This document shows positions 10,375 to 21,884 of a DNA stretch of 64,000 nucleotides, in pieces. This stretch comes from Silene conica (taxonomy: Eukaryota > Streptophyta > Magnoliopsida > Caryophyllales > Caryophyllaceae). Every line of letters begins with the position of its first letter. The first letter of the stretch is position 1. The translations under genes and the position numbers were made by a program. The stretch lies in assembly GCA_029255685.2 (NCBI GenBank), contig CM055319.2, positions 24,585,568 to 24,649,567 on the forward strand, written 5' to 3'. Below the pieces are notes generated by a model. The model was given only the letters and a program-made list of their open reading frames with translations. It was not told the DNA's origin and did no database searches.

Positions 10375-11543
10375 TTTCCCTACAAAGTACAAACTACTAA
10401 TACCTCTTCCACTCATAATTAATATAAGTTCTAAATTGAAGCACTCTATCAAAAAAATCTAAATTCATTTTTTCATTCTCAAAAATTATATATTCTCAAT
10501 GATTTTAGGTTTTACTTAATCATTAAATGGTATTTAAATTATTGCACTCATACATTCAACAAATGAGTAGATCCTATAAACACAGAGTAATTATTAATTT
10601 TTACCTTGCGACTATAAATTGTTTTTGATGTTTTAAATGTCACACTGAAACTTTAGAGAGATGGTATCTTAATAGTGTTACTGAGAGACCTCTAAAAGTG
10701 AGGGAGCTATTTAATTTCTATTTTCGATGTTATGTCACATAACCTAATATAGTTAAATGTACCATGTGGTGAGAAAAACAATCGGGTTACAAAACGTCGT
10801 CGACGTTTTATAACAAATCGTCGACGTTTTTCATAAAAATTACCAACTTGCCCTTACTTCTCTCATCCATTCATTCATTCAAAAATCTCACCATCTCCCT
10901 CCTAAACCTCCAACTACCGCCGCACCACACCACCACCGCACTACACCACCACCACACGACACCACCAACGGTGCCACAGCACACCACAACGACCTCACAC
11001 TGCTCCACCACGACCACCACTGAACCAATTTCAAAAGGTAAGTGTTTTTTTAAAAGTAATTTAGTTTTATTTGTATAATGTAATGTTAATTAGGCTAGTA
11101 ATGTATGTGAATCTTTCATTTATGTTATTTTGTTGTTGTTGTGTAAATTCGTTATTGTTGTTGTTCATTTTGTTGATTTTTCAATTTCTTCTTCAACTTC
11201 TGATTTTTTTGTTGTTGTTATTTTTGTTGTTGTTGTTGTTGTTGTTGTTAGTGTTGTTTGTTGTTGTTATTGTTGTATATTGTCAATTTAGTTGTAGTTG
11301 TAGTTGCATTGATTTGGGTTTGTTAAGGAAGAGAAACAGGTGTAGAGGGCGGTGAATATCAACGTCCATAGTGGTATAGGACGGTGTTTTTGGATGTCCA
11401 TAATAAGAAGGTAGGACTTTAGGTTTTTACGTCCACGCTTGGGTCGGACGTTGATTTCGCACGTCCACGCTTGGGTAGGATGTTGATTTCTCACGTCCGT
11501 AATGGTAGGGAAGTGGGAATTCTACGTCAATGATGGTGAGGGA
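10375..11543. other. Noncoding stretch with CGTCGACGTTT and ACGTCC repeats
   Basis: No gene is supported. At 10793-10830 the palindromic word CGTCGACGTTTT occurs twice. 10850-11035 is C/A-rich and looks like a plant 5' leader ending in a GGTAAGT-type donor. 11290-11540 repeats the words ACGTCCA, GCTTGGGT and GGACGTTGATTT several times. This could be the edge of an unrecognised DNA transposon; no terminal repeats were identified. Confidence 0.5.
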
Positions 11544-13022
11544 TGTAACACCCCCATTTATTTAAGAGCCTTTAGCAAGACATTCTCAAATAAATAGAAC
11601 TGTTACCATCTCGGAATGTCCGAAGTAATGAATAACAAAGTAAAACAAACCAAAGTACTTTATATAAAACTGATTAAATTTAAACTTTTGATATTACAAC
11701 TACTACGCAAAGAATAAAAGTACAACTGATAACATCTAAGGGCTTGTTTGGTTGACATATGGGAATTAAAGTTCCCGGGAACTTCAAGATCACATGAATT
11801 TCCAATTCATGTGAATTCGCAAAAAGTGTTTGGTTCGCATATGGGAAGTTAATTCATGCTGGAAGTTCTATTGACCAAGGGGGGACTTGGTGAGTAACTT
11901 CCCACATAATGGAGGAAGTAAATTCATGTGGGAAGTTCTACTTCCCATGATATTGGCAACCAAACAACAACATAATTTTACACTTCCCAGGAAGTTCAAC
12001 ATCCCATGATTTTAATGGGTAACCAAACAAGCCCTAAGTATGTGATCTAATTCTAAGTATGTCCAAGCCATGTCTCTCTCCATGCCCAAGCTCCTAATAC
12101 ATCTGTCTCTGACCTGTAGAATCTACTTCCCATTCCGGATCATCGTAGGTGTCACACAAATACAATATCAACCTTGCGGTCGAGTAGGATAACATAACAT
12201 CATAATGCAACAAATAATGATATGCAAATGCCATGATATGCCTGAGCTCAATCTCAATCTCAACCCGAAACACCCAACATAACCTGCAACACCAACCCAT
12301 ACCGAACCTCCCGGCAGAGTATCATCGACCGTCGTCGATCACCGGCATAAAAGCTGAAGACACCAGGCCTGGTCTGCAGAACCACCCCTGGCTTTATATA
12401 AAATCAATATTTGTCCATATTATGTTGTGTACTTGTGTCGATGGGTTGTATTGGATGCCGATGAGATGAGGATGTTCATGAGGTGAGTAGAATTAGGGTT
12501 TTACATTAGTATTAGGTGGTTATGTCGATGGGTTGTATCCTAACCCAAGTCCAAGCCCATCACCAACTCAAGGTCATATACGACTACATCCCAATCTTTA
12601 GTCCGTAACTTAAAATTAACGAGACATATAAATAATTATGTTAATTAAATTATGTAAATAATAATTAAATTAATTATAAGAATATAAAATTATTAGTACT
12701 TACATAAGAATATATAAAAATTAAAATTTAAATATAATTACGACTTAAATAATAAAACAAGTATAAATGAGAAATAAATATAAAATATGAAATATATTTA
12801 ATTATAAATATATTATCAAAATTAAAGAAATACGAATGAAATGTCATTTTAAGAAATAATCGTCAAATATAAAATGATTATGAAATACGAAATAATCGTA
12901 GAATTACGATTTATAAAATAATAACAGTTTACGTAAAGTACTTTATGAACATTCCATTTGAAATACTTGTATAAATCATGGTTTGACTGCCGTTGACCGA
13001 GGCTAATATACAGGGCATTACA
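11544..13022 (-). mobile_element. LTR of a Tekay-like element (reverse orientation)
   Basis: The left edge TGTAACACCCCCATTTATT is the reverse complement of the Tekay LTR end. The right edge CAGGGCATTACA is the reverse complement of the LTR start. Just right of it lies a polypurine tract on the minus strand (AAGGAGGGAAGAC), so this is the 3' LTR of a reversed element. It is 1,479 bp including a 295-bp MITE, so its own length is about 1.2 kb, shorter than the 2.3-kb LTR at 33996. A related copy of its left half lies at 51811-52276 without the MITE. Confidence 0.8.
11740..12034. mobile_element. Tourist-like (PIF/Harbinger) MITE with TAA target duplication
   Basis: Terminal inverted repeats GGGCTTGTTTGGTT and AACCAAACAAGCCC are flanked by TAA at 11737-11739 and 12035-12037. 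It is 295 bp and noncoding. A related LTR at about 51893 reads ACATCTAAGTATGTG, which is exactly the empty site with a single TAA. The 3-bp target and end sequence fit the PIF/Harbinger superfamily. Confidence 0.92.
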
Positions 13023-13706
13023 GTCTTCCCTCCTTAAAATGAACTTCGTCCCGAAGTTCGCCACCCCGTAATGATAACAAAACACTCCACAACATAAGAC
13101 AAACACAAGTAGTTCATATATATAAGCTCTGAAAAGCGAAGTGTTACATTCTATCCCCCTTAAGAAACTTTGTCTCCAAAGTTTAACGTACAACAGAAAA
13201 TAAAACATGACACTTAAAGAATCACAATATAGTGCATACCAGAAGTAATCAGGATCCAACAATCACGACATACAAATTTGTCATGTCATAACAACTAGCC
13301 TTCGACTTTTAAAGCAACAAAACATACTCGTCAATTTTATGCTACGCGGTAAAAATCAAGGCAACTAACACTTATATACCTTTGGAAATTCTGACATAAA
13401 ATTAACAATTTTACATCAATGTAGACAATCAGTTAACTCATAGTTCATACTTGACGAATTAAAACATTTCATAAATATCATAAGGTCACATTAATGGAAT
13501 GTAATAGCGTCTGTATAAATGAAATAATCTTTATATAAAACTCACCGAATAAACAAGCTTATATTACCATATAATATGGTCCATATTCATATCATATGCC
13601 TACTGTTCATGTTGCTAATGCCATATCAGATTATTACATGGTTACATCACATAATGCATATTTGATTAAACTTTTATATTTAAATCTTTACCATTTCAAC
13701 AATCAT
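12826..13706. repeat. Copy A of an ~870-bp direct duplication
   Basis: From the AATACGAATGAAATGTC word to CAATCATAT this segment recurs at 17386-18267, with about six single-base differences by eye. Copy A continues leftward into the full LTR and stops at 13706. Copy B stops on the left and continues on the right. Confidence 0.9.
13023..13706 (-). mobile_element. 3' untranslated region and polypurine tract of the reversed Tekay-like element
   Basis: Read on the minus strand it ends in GAACTTCGGGACGAAGTTC and AAGGAGGGAAGAC just before the LTR, matching 41591-41627 of the intact Tekay element. A second purine run (TTAAGGGGGATAGAATG, minus strand) also has a counterpart near 41481. No chromodomain or polymerase coding is present, so the element is deleted or non-autonomous. 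13706 is an abrupt break. Confidence 0.7.
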
Positions 13707-14581
13707 ATCAGAAGATGGGCTATGGTATTGCGAGAAGGAACGAGAAACCAAAAATCGTTGCAGCTTGAAGAGAATTGGGACACAATCAGCAACTCCAAGG
13801 TACTAATTAAACATAAATTTTACTAATAAATAGCCACCTATTGTGAATAATTAAATAATAAATGTTTTTTGTTCTAAAAAACAGGTTTCAAGTTAAATTT
13901 TATGTCACTTATGAAAACACAAATTTGTGTGAATTTATCATATGGGACGATGCTATGGCTGAGTTGCTAGGAAAAACAGCACAAGAAATACTTGATGAAG
14001 ATGAGGTTTCTTCTATTTCAATATCAAATTTGAAAAATATTTAAGTTAATAACATAAAGAAATTTGATTACTTATTGTACTTTATTTCAGATTTTCAAGC
14101 TTATGCCACCACCGGATTTCAAGCCATTAATTGAGAAAGAGTTTATTGTTAAAATAAGAGTTAATCAAGTTTTTAACATTGAGCAAAACTCGCTCGTTTA
14201 TGGTGTAATCAGTTTGTGCGGTGATCGCAGAACAATAATGCAGTCGAAACAGATGCATGCAGCCACAAAGGAACCAGCAATATCAGGACTGACAAGTACA
14301 AGCAAAGATAGTAACAAATCAAACTCAATGATGGTGAATATTTTTTATTCTTTATATATTCTTTAAATATTTAAGTACATTAATCACGCAAACATAACAT
14401 TGGTTAAATAAACGTTTATATAATAGGAAAAAATGAGAGAAATGTGGAAGATGAACCCGTTACAGAATCAGAAGACACAGAAGTAACACCGCAGAGAGGT
14501 GCTATGGTAGAAAAAGAACCATCAGACAAGTCATTCGCAACTAAACTTCAAGAGATAAAATCAGGAAAAGCACCAATGTGA
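13707..14581 (+). pseudogene. RPA70-like OB-fold gene fragment (multi-exon)
   Basis: Three consecutive exon-like blocks are bounded by good splice signals. 13885-14005 reads VKFYVTYENTNLCEFIIWD followed by LLGKTAQEIL, the typical OB-fold pattern of replication protein A large subunit in which the family has FVLFDR and LLGKSAEEL. 14091-14333 continues MPPPDFKPLIEKEFIVKIRV, the next family segment. 14427-14581 is an acidic tail in a frame that does not join cleanly. The block at 13707-13798 is unrecognised. The N-terminal DNA-binding domains are absent. RPA-like genes are carried by many plant Helitrons, but no Helitron end is seen here, so host-gene capture is equally possible. Not functional as seen. 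Confidence 0.6.
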
Positions 14582-15231
14582 ATTTGGGAATTTGAACTAG
14601 CCAGATTATTCAAGCATTTTTTTTGTTGGACTATTTAGTTATTTGTGCTTTCGACATTGCAGATTTTTTTCCTATGTTTTGAACTACTGTTTTAGACTCT
14701 TTTTCGTACAGGACAACCATGTTTTTTTAACTTAGTTCAATTTTTGCTTTTTGTATGTGCACATGCTTCTATTGTACAACAATTTTGAATACAGGTTAAG
14801 CAGCGAGAACACGGGCAAAGCAAAGGAAGAACTACAACAATTAAAGCAGCAAGGATACGGCAAAAGCAAACCAACTGGAACAAATGGACACAAATGACTC
14901 GAAGCAAGCAAGGCAGAGAATAAAAAGTGACCGAATCAGAATTAACAGCCTATTTTTCATTCTACCAATTGTAAACAATGTGTACACTTAATTTATTTAC
15001 TTTCTATTTATACGAGTAATATATGTAAAAACAACTTTATCATGACAAATTTGTTATAAGATTCTGAAAGAGTTTCACTAGCAATAATTTTATTTGAGAG
15101 CATACATAATCAAGCAATGATACATCGTCAATTACTTAATTTTAAACAACACATTTGTCAAATTTGGAAATATAAACATAAAGACAACCAATAACAATTC
15201 TATGAACATTGACATAATCAGAATATCCACC

Positions 15232-15780
15232 AAAATTTGGAAATATAAACAACATAAAAAACACATATAAAATGATTAATTAAAATATCAAACCAAATAC
15301 ATTGTTTTCATAGAATACTGTTTTCATTCAAAAGTTTAATCTCATTTCAAAATATAACGGTTGGTAATATGAGTATATTGATTAAATTTAATTGCACAAA
15401 ACTAACTTTATAAAAAAACGTATTATTCTAATATTAATCAATACCATTAAACTATTTTGGAAATATAAACAACATAAATAACACATATAAAATGATTAAT
15501 TAAAATATCAAACCAAATACGTTGTGTTTATAGAATACTAATAACATTAAATAACCCGTATAACATATAAATAGAACATGAATACTGTTTTTATAGAACA
15601 ATAATAAAAGCAATATAATATAATTACAGTACTAATACGATTTCATTCAAAAATTTAATCTCATTTCAGATTATAACGCTTGGTAATATGAATATATTGA
15701 TTAAATTTAATTGCACAAAACTAACGATATAAAAAAAACGTATTATTCTAATATTAATCAATACCATTAAATTAAACTAT
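15232..15780. repeat. Imperfect tandem duplication (~220 and ~330 bp)
   Basis: The order of words TTTGGAAATATAAACAACAT, AAAATGATTAATTAAAATAT, TTTAATCTCATTTCA, TTAATTGCACAAAACTAAC and AACGTATTATTCTAATATT occurs at 15232-15452 and again at 15453-15780. The second unit has about 100 extra bases in its middle. Confidence 0.85.
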
Positions 15781-16500
15781 TTTTAAATTATGATACTTGT
15801 TTACAACCCGTATAAGACACCAACCCAAGCGAATGCAAACCATCACAATCACGAATAATAATACCACACAGATTTTTTTGGTTACTTGCGAGGCAAAATT
15901 AAATAGGAGGTGGTTACAAAAGTAGAGGAGAATGAGTAGTGGAAAATGGGGAGGTTATTAAATAAAAAAATTCCACCTACTAAGTAGTAGTGGAATTCAA
16001 TTTTCTGTATTAAAGAGGTAAAGCAGTAGTACACAAACAAACATAAGTAAACAATACAATTTGATATTGCAAAGGGAAAGAAATACAGTACACATTCAAA
16101 CACGAGTCCACAATACAATTTGAACATTTCAAGGGGAGAAGGAAACATTTCATCAGTTCAAAATTGAAGTCAATAAATTGGGTTTGGCATATAATAATGG
16201 AGAAGGGTAATTCTTCAAAATCTAGGAAAAAAAGGAGGAAACAACACAGCAGCCAGCAAGAAAACAGTATGATTTCATTTATTAAATTACATTCACAATT
16301 TATAATTAGCAATTATTTACTCTTATTAGATTATGTTCAAATGATTTTTCATATAATGTATAATAACTAAAACAAAAATAAATCCAATTGCTTAAAGTGA
16401 TAACAAGTAACAACAAAGATGGTGCAGGAATTAGGACTTTATAGAGTGATCATGCTAAATTAATTATAATGTTATCAATAGTCATTATGCAAGACATAAA

Positions 16501-16621
16501 TATGCATAATAAAGTAATAAAAAGTTAAATCTTTCTCCTTTATTTCGTAAATAGATTATAATATGCATAATATAGTAATAAAAAGTTAAATCTTTCTCCT
16601 TTACTACGTAAATAGATTATA
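16501..16621. repeat. 61-bp tandem duplication
   Basis: TATGCATAATAAAGTAATAA through AATAGATTATA is repeated at 16562 with a few substitutions. Confidence 0.9.
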
Positions 16622-17385
16622 TGACTGTAAATAAATGACCTACATCAAACAACAACACTGTAAAACCAATCTCCACATAAACCACACAAATCCTTCATTA
16701 CAGAACATAACGTATAAAATACCGTATAATATACCGTATAATATACCGTATAAAATACCATATAAAATACTATGCCGTATAAAATACTATGCCGTATAAA
16801 ACAAAGATACAGATCCAAATAAATATACAAATACAAATATTCAATGATAACCATTATAATTCTGACCTAACTAATGATTATTTTGTAACACACTAATGTT
16901 AGACTACATGAGGTTGGTTAATATTTATGATTTTTTAGTTATGAGCTCGAGTTCATTAGATAATTTTACAAATAAACATGTACACATATAATAACCATTA
17001 ATCTGAAATAACATAAAGAATGGTAGTATTTCAAACATAAAACAAAAAAATTAATTTGACCAAATTTTAAAACAATAAACAATCAGATCTAATTTTAAAA
17101 TCTATTTAATTCGTAGTAATAATACAATAAAAGGAACAATATAATAGAAGTCCGAATATTCCATACTTAAAACATAAAATAAATAAAAACAAATATTAAA
17201 ACAATAAACAAACAGATCTATTGAAATAGTGTAATAACAGAATAAAAAAAATGGATTAAATTATACAATCTTTACATGCAAAAGATGTATAATCCAAACC
17301 TAAATCATAAACTAAATAAAATCAAATATTAACAAAATATAATATGTCATTTTAAGAAATAAAAAATACGAATGAAATGTCATTT

Positions 17386-18267
17386 TAAAAAATACGAATG
17401 AAATGTCATTTTAAGAAATAATCGTCAAATATAAATGATTATGAAATACGAAATAATCGTAGAATTACGATTTATAAAATAATAACAGTTTACGTAAAAT
17501 ACTTTATGAACATTCCATTTGAAATACTTGTATAAATCATGGTTTGACTGCCGTTGACCGAGGCTAATATATGGGCATTACAGTCTTCCCTCCTTAAAGT
17601 GAACTTCGTCCCGAAGTTCGCCACCCCGTAATGATAACAAAACACTCCACAACATAAGACAAACACAAGTAGTTCACATATATAAGCTCTGAAAAGCGAA
17701 GTGTTACATTCTATCCCCCTTAAGAAACTTTGTCTCCAAAGTTTAACGTACAACAGAAAATAAAACATGACACTTAAAGAATCACAATATAGTGCATACC
17801 AGAATTAATCAGGATCCAACAATCACGACATACAAATTTGTCATGTCATAACAACTAGCCTTCGACTTTTAAAGCAACAAAACATACTCGTCAATTTTAT
17901 GCTACGCGGTAAAAATCAAGGCAACTAACACTTATATACCTTTGGAAATTCTGACATAAAATTAACAATTTTACATCAATGTAGACAATCAGTTAACTCA
18001 TAGTTCATACTTGACGAATTAAAACATTTCATAAATATCATAAGGTCACATTAATGGAATGTAATAGCGTCTGCATAAATGAAATAATCTTTATATAAAA
18101 CTCACCGAATAAACAAGCTTATATTACCATATAATATGGTCCATATTCATATCATATGCCTACTGTTCATGTTGCTAATGCCATATCAGATTATTACATG
18201 GTTACATCACATAATGCATATTTGATTAAACTTTTATATTTAAATCTTTACCATTTCAACAATCATA
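17386..18267. repeat. Copy B of the ~870-bp direct duplication
   Basis: Near-identical to 12826-13706, including 17386-17582 as an LTR remnant and 17583 onward as the polypurine/3' UTR region. Its left edge is preceded by extra partial copies of an AATGAAATGTCATTTTAA word (17344-17414), a sign of slippage at the junction. Confidence 0.9.
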
Positions 18268-18813
18268 TATACATCACGCAGCAACTTTCAAAAATCATAA
18301 TTAAATAACCGCTTAGCTATTTTGTGAGTTATTATAGTTTTAGAAAAATATAGAGAATTAACTAATCATAGGAAAAAGAATCGAATGCAAAGCCTAAGGG
18401 GAAATATTTTTAACATATTTTATATCTCAGCTGGTCTGAACATAAACTCTACCGCAATTAGACAGAAAATTGGGCAACTTGCAAAAATTACTATTAAATA
18501 ACGACTTGTTAAGATTTTACGTGGCTTATCATTTTGAAAACGTGAATGAATATTCTAAATAGTGGAGTTGGAATTATGCATAAACAGTAACCACGTTTTA
18601 AATGATTTCTCTTTCAATAACATGAGTCAAAACAGAACTGTGCAGTAACAATTTGACCACTATCGATTAAAATATTTGTTTCCCTCAAAATATAACTCGT
18701 ATTAACATGAAACCAATGGCATTGGAAAGCTAATTCAGAAGGTTATAACACATCAAATTTTCATATCCATATAGAGAACACATTTTAATAGCTACCCGTA
18801 CAAACAAGGTAAC
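18268..18813. other. Noncoding continuation of the reversed Tekay-like element
   Basis: Continues past the point where copy A breaks (13706). No coding sequence was recognised. It ends at the target site GTAAC of the Cassandra insertion. Confidence 0.45.
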
Positions 18814-19161
18814 TGTAACACCCCGGCCCAAACATAGGACCGGAAATGTTAGCCACGGTAGCTCGCCAGGCTATGTACTGGCCCCACGGACCAAAACGAG
18901 TCCTTTCCAGTGTATTTTGTCCTCACTCATGCGCATCCCGGGAACCTTCCCAGGAGGTCATCCATCCTAAGACTACTCCCAGCCAAGCACGCTTAACTTT
19001 GGAGTTCTTTGGCGGCATGGATAACCAGAAAAGAAAGTGCACTTTGTTGATATGAGTAGTACTTTTAATCCCTTTAAGCACTAGTCATATAAGCCTATCA
19101 ATGGATCTCTTCAAGGGATTACCCCACCTGAATATCATATTCAGTTCAATGGAGTATTACA
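18814..19161 (-). mobile_element. Cassandra solo LTR (5S-bearing TRIM) with GTAAC target duplication
   Basis: A 348-bp unit with ends TGTAACACCCC and GTATTACA, flanked by GTAAC at 18809-18813 and 19162-19166. Positions 18945-19009 on the minus strand resemble the 5S rRNA internal promoter: a box C-like GACCTCCTGGGAAG region with one change here, and A box AGTTAAGCGTGCTTGG. Cassandra TRIM elements carry 5S-derived sequence in their LTRs, so strand is given from the 5S sense. A second copy lies at 57145-57489. This is not a genuine 5S rRNA gene. Confidence 0.88.
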
Positions 19162-19166
19162 GTAAC

Positions 19167-20114
19167 ATTCTGGAAATTTAATAAAATTTTAGTTCCTTTA
19201 AAATTCCTTCACATGGCCACATCGAAACACAATCATTCCTTCTCTAAAACATGTTAGCATATCATTTGAAGCATGGAAATCACATTGCACCATATTAACA
19301 TGTAATTGCCATCTAGAAAACGATAGAGATTGCGAAACCGAAAATAGAATCAACTAAATAATTCAATAGTTATATCTTTCGCCTTCCTAAAAAGTGAGCA
19401 ACACAAGTTACTATTCATTATGAATAGTAACTTGTGTTTTGTCTTGTATTGGATATATTTTGGGTCGGATGATCAAATTTGTATTGGGCCGGATGTTCAA
19501 ACTTAATGCATTCACTTTTTGGCCCGTATCAAATAATTTCGCAAGTTTTCGACATACGGCTTAGCATCCTCAGGAGGTTGAGAAAACCCGTCTTCTGTTA
19601 CGAAACCCTTACTATATGATCAAACTTATTTTTTGTCTTTTATTTTGGACCTTTTGATAAAAAAATGCATTCACTTTTTTGGGTTTGTCTTTTATTTTGG
19701 ACCTTTTGATAAAAAAAATGCTTTCACTTTTTTGGGTCGTATGATCAAACAATTTCAATATTAAAAGGCAGGTTTCTAACATACAACTTAGCATCCTCAA
19801 GAGGTTGAGAAAACTTGTATTCGGTTCCAAAACCAAAAGCTTGAGGTTCAACACATCATGTGATATATATGAATACCCATCTATCAATCTTAATACAATA
19901 TAATGAATTTGGGTCATTTGATGCATTCACACTCACTACATATATTATTAATCGACGTCCTATTTCTAACGCTTATTTTCAGACAATACTCGTTTAATAG
20001 TAATTTAAACCTTATTATATTATATGTACGACAAAATATATTCTACGCTCAATTTACGACAATACTCGTTTAATAGTCATTTAATCCTTATTATATTATA
20101 CGACAAAAACTATT
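19167..20114. other. Noncoding stretch with a 39-bp palindrome
   Basis: 19400-19438 is a perfect inverted repeat with 19-base arms (AACACAAGTTACTATTCAT and its complement) around one T. 19610-19800 contains a duplicated word TTTTATTTTGGACCTTTTGA and paired words CTCAGGAGGTTGAGAAAAC / CTCAAGAGGTTGAGAAAAC. No gene. Confidence 0.6.
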
Positions 20115-20541
20115 CCCCTTACTAAAATATGGGTAATACAAATTACTACTCGTAATGAATAATAACTTTTCTACCCTACTTTCATTGGTCGTATTTCATG
20201 GACTGTGTTTATTTGGAGTTTTCTTACTTTTATTCCACTCATCTTTCATGAGTCGTGTTTATTTAGGTTTTTCTTACTTTTATTTGGATTGTCTTTGGTG
20301 TCATTAATTAACACTCTAACAGTACTGCTCTTTGTCTTCCACAACTACATTGTCACATTTGTCTTGTTCCCTCATATATCATATTCACAATACTCCTCTA
20401 TCTTTTCCACAACTACATCTCCCCACAATTATTCACACAATTTTTTTTTAACTTTTTATTGATGGGAGACACTGATCGACATATTAATTATATTTGTATT
20501 GTTCCCGTGTTCATTTGTTATTGTTTAGGTTATTTGAAAAC

Positions 20542-21309
20542 TCAATATATTAATGGGTTATTTGAAAACTCAATATATTCACCAGAAATCCAAGCAGCAA
20601 CTGATAAAATTATGTGCACGTGGGGATTATCAAGCAAAGCAAGATCAATTATCATGTCACGACCAACACTAACAAGCTCGGGTCTAGCATCCTTCACCCT
20701 CATACCAATATCAACAAGCTGCTTTTCAATCTCCTCCCTAGTTTGACAATGTGGGATTCTTGATAAATAGCCAAGAAGTAGCACATACCAATCAAAGTAA
20801 AAAACAATTTCTTAATAATTATTCGAACAAATCACGGCATAAATCAGTTGTACCAATCACTGAAAGACAATATAGTCCCAAACTAACCTCGAAATCATTC
20901 AGGCTCGAAAGATGCTTCCTGAAATGATTAGTAACAAGAATAATAACATCAATATCCTCATTAAACCCTCGCCAAAAAAAATATCCTCATTAAACGACGT
21001 GTAACAACTAATTACTCAATTTTTTTCCAGATAAAACTGGGGAAAACTAATCACTTCAACAATATTAAACGATGCCCAATTCATACCTACACCATAAATT
21101 GAATTTAAATAAGTAATTTAAAAACGAAAAGCTATAGATTTTGTAGATGGGTTAGTTGACTTGATTTCACGACGAATTTCATTAATTGCGTTGGAAATAA
21201 AGGTTGATGACAACTTAGTTGAAGAATCTGGGGAAAAGAGACGAATTCCTTTGATTAAATCGCCTAATGATCGTTGGAATATGGTTTTCATTATTAATGA
21301 GTTCGACAT
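20542..21309 (-). pseudogene. AP-3 complex subunit delta gene fragments
   Basis: Three minus-strand pieces appear in the gene's order. 21309-21121 reads IFQRSLGDLIKGIRL and INEIRREIKSTNPSTKS, the extreme N-terminus of plant AP-3 delta adaptin. About 20990-20823 reads DIDVIILVTNHFRKHL and EVSLGLYCLSVIGTTDL, matching the region near residues 100-140. 20740-20545 reads RVKDARPELVSVGRD and ILSVAAWISGEYIEFS, matching a region several hundred residues farther on. Intervening parts are deleted and frames change, so no adaptin can be made. The normal protein is the large subunit of the AP-3 coat in vacuolar trafficking. The pieces look like a captured and shortened copy of a host gene. Confidence 0.85.
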
Positions 21310-21868
21310 TCTAGGAATTTGAAGTTGTTGTAGCGATCCTTGAGCCCTGATATGTAAAACAGCTGAAATCACATATTCCCAACTCAAGCTCTCGAAGTGG
21401 AGGCAATATAGACCTTTAAGCTGATCTACAGGTAACTGGTTTAGTCTACTCTAGGCAAAGTAAACAAATATAAAGCTTTCAATTGCCCATAAACCATAGC
21501 TGCAGTAGAAGCGACATTAGTACTCTCTGGCCCAAATAACTCTTTCAGTGAATTTTTTTGCCCAACCCACAGCTCTTCCAATTTCAGCAAGGTGAAATAA
21601 CATGTGACGATAAAAAAAAGATTTGATTATCGAGGCAATAGAGTTTAAGGCAAGACCAATACTCAAAGTCTATGAATGAGACAAAGTTCAGGGGATGTGT
21701 ACCGGTAATCGCAAGCCTTGTTAACATTGGAACATAGTTTTCGTTGACTGTCTTTCCTCCACCAATTGTCGAAGTATTTTGATCCCATAATCCCTTTACA
21801 TGGTTTTGGCCATTAATCACATGTAACGCTTTTAAGAGAAGAAAACTCAATCTGCAATTCAGAAACAA
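21310..21868 (-). pseudogene. Unrecognised gene fragment upstream of the AP-3 delta pieces
   Basis: The minus-strand frame 21868-21584 (FLLLKALHVINGQNHVKGLW, then KTVNENYVPMLTRLAITG) has protein-like composition. It is followed to the left, in shifted frames, by further protein-like segments (LEELWVGQKNSLKELFGPES at about 21570 and YCLHFESLSWEYVISAVLHI at about 21400-21350). I do not recognise the family. The pieces run on the same strand as the AP-3 delta fragments and directly into them, so they may be part of the same captured block or of a chimeric transcript. Stop codons and frame changes rule out an intact product. Confidence 0.4.
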
Positions 21869-21884
21869 TTAGGTAGACTCATTC

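Larger units (their letters stand above)
14582..17385. other. AT-rich noncoding sequence
   Basis: No coding or RNA gene is supported. It contains two local duplications (listed separately) and a run of short CCGTATAAAATA units at about 16710-16800. It is the right part of the segment enclosed by the 870-bp direct duplication. Confidence 0.6.

Noticed and set aside
12849-13262. Minus-strand frame also seen at 17490-17768
   Set aside because: The repetition comes from the 870-bp duplication; the sequence is LTR and 3' untranslated region and the frame has no recognisable domain.
18945-19009. 5S rRNA gene
   Set aside because: Only the internal promoter half is conserved and it sits inside an LTR with target duplications at both ends; it is a Cassandra 5S-derived segment.
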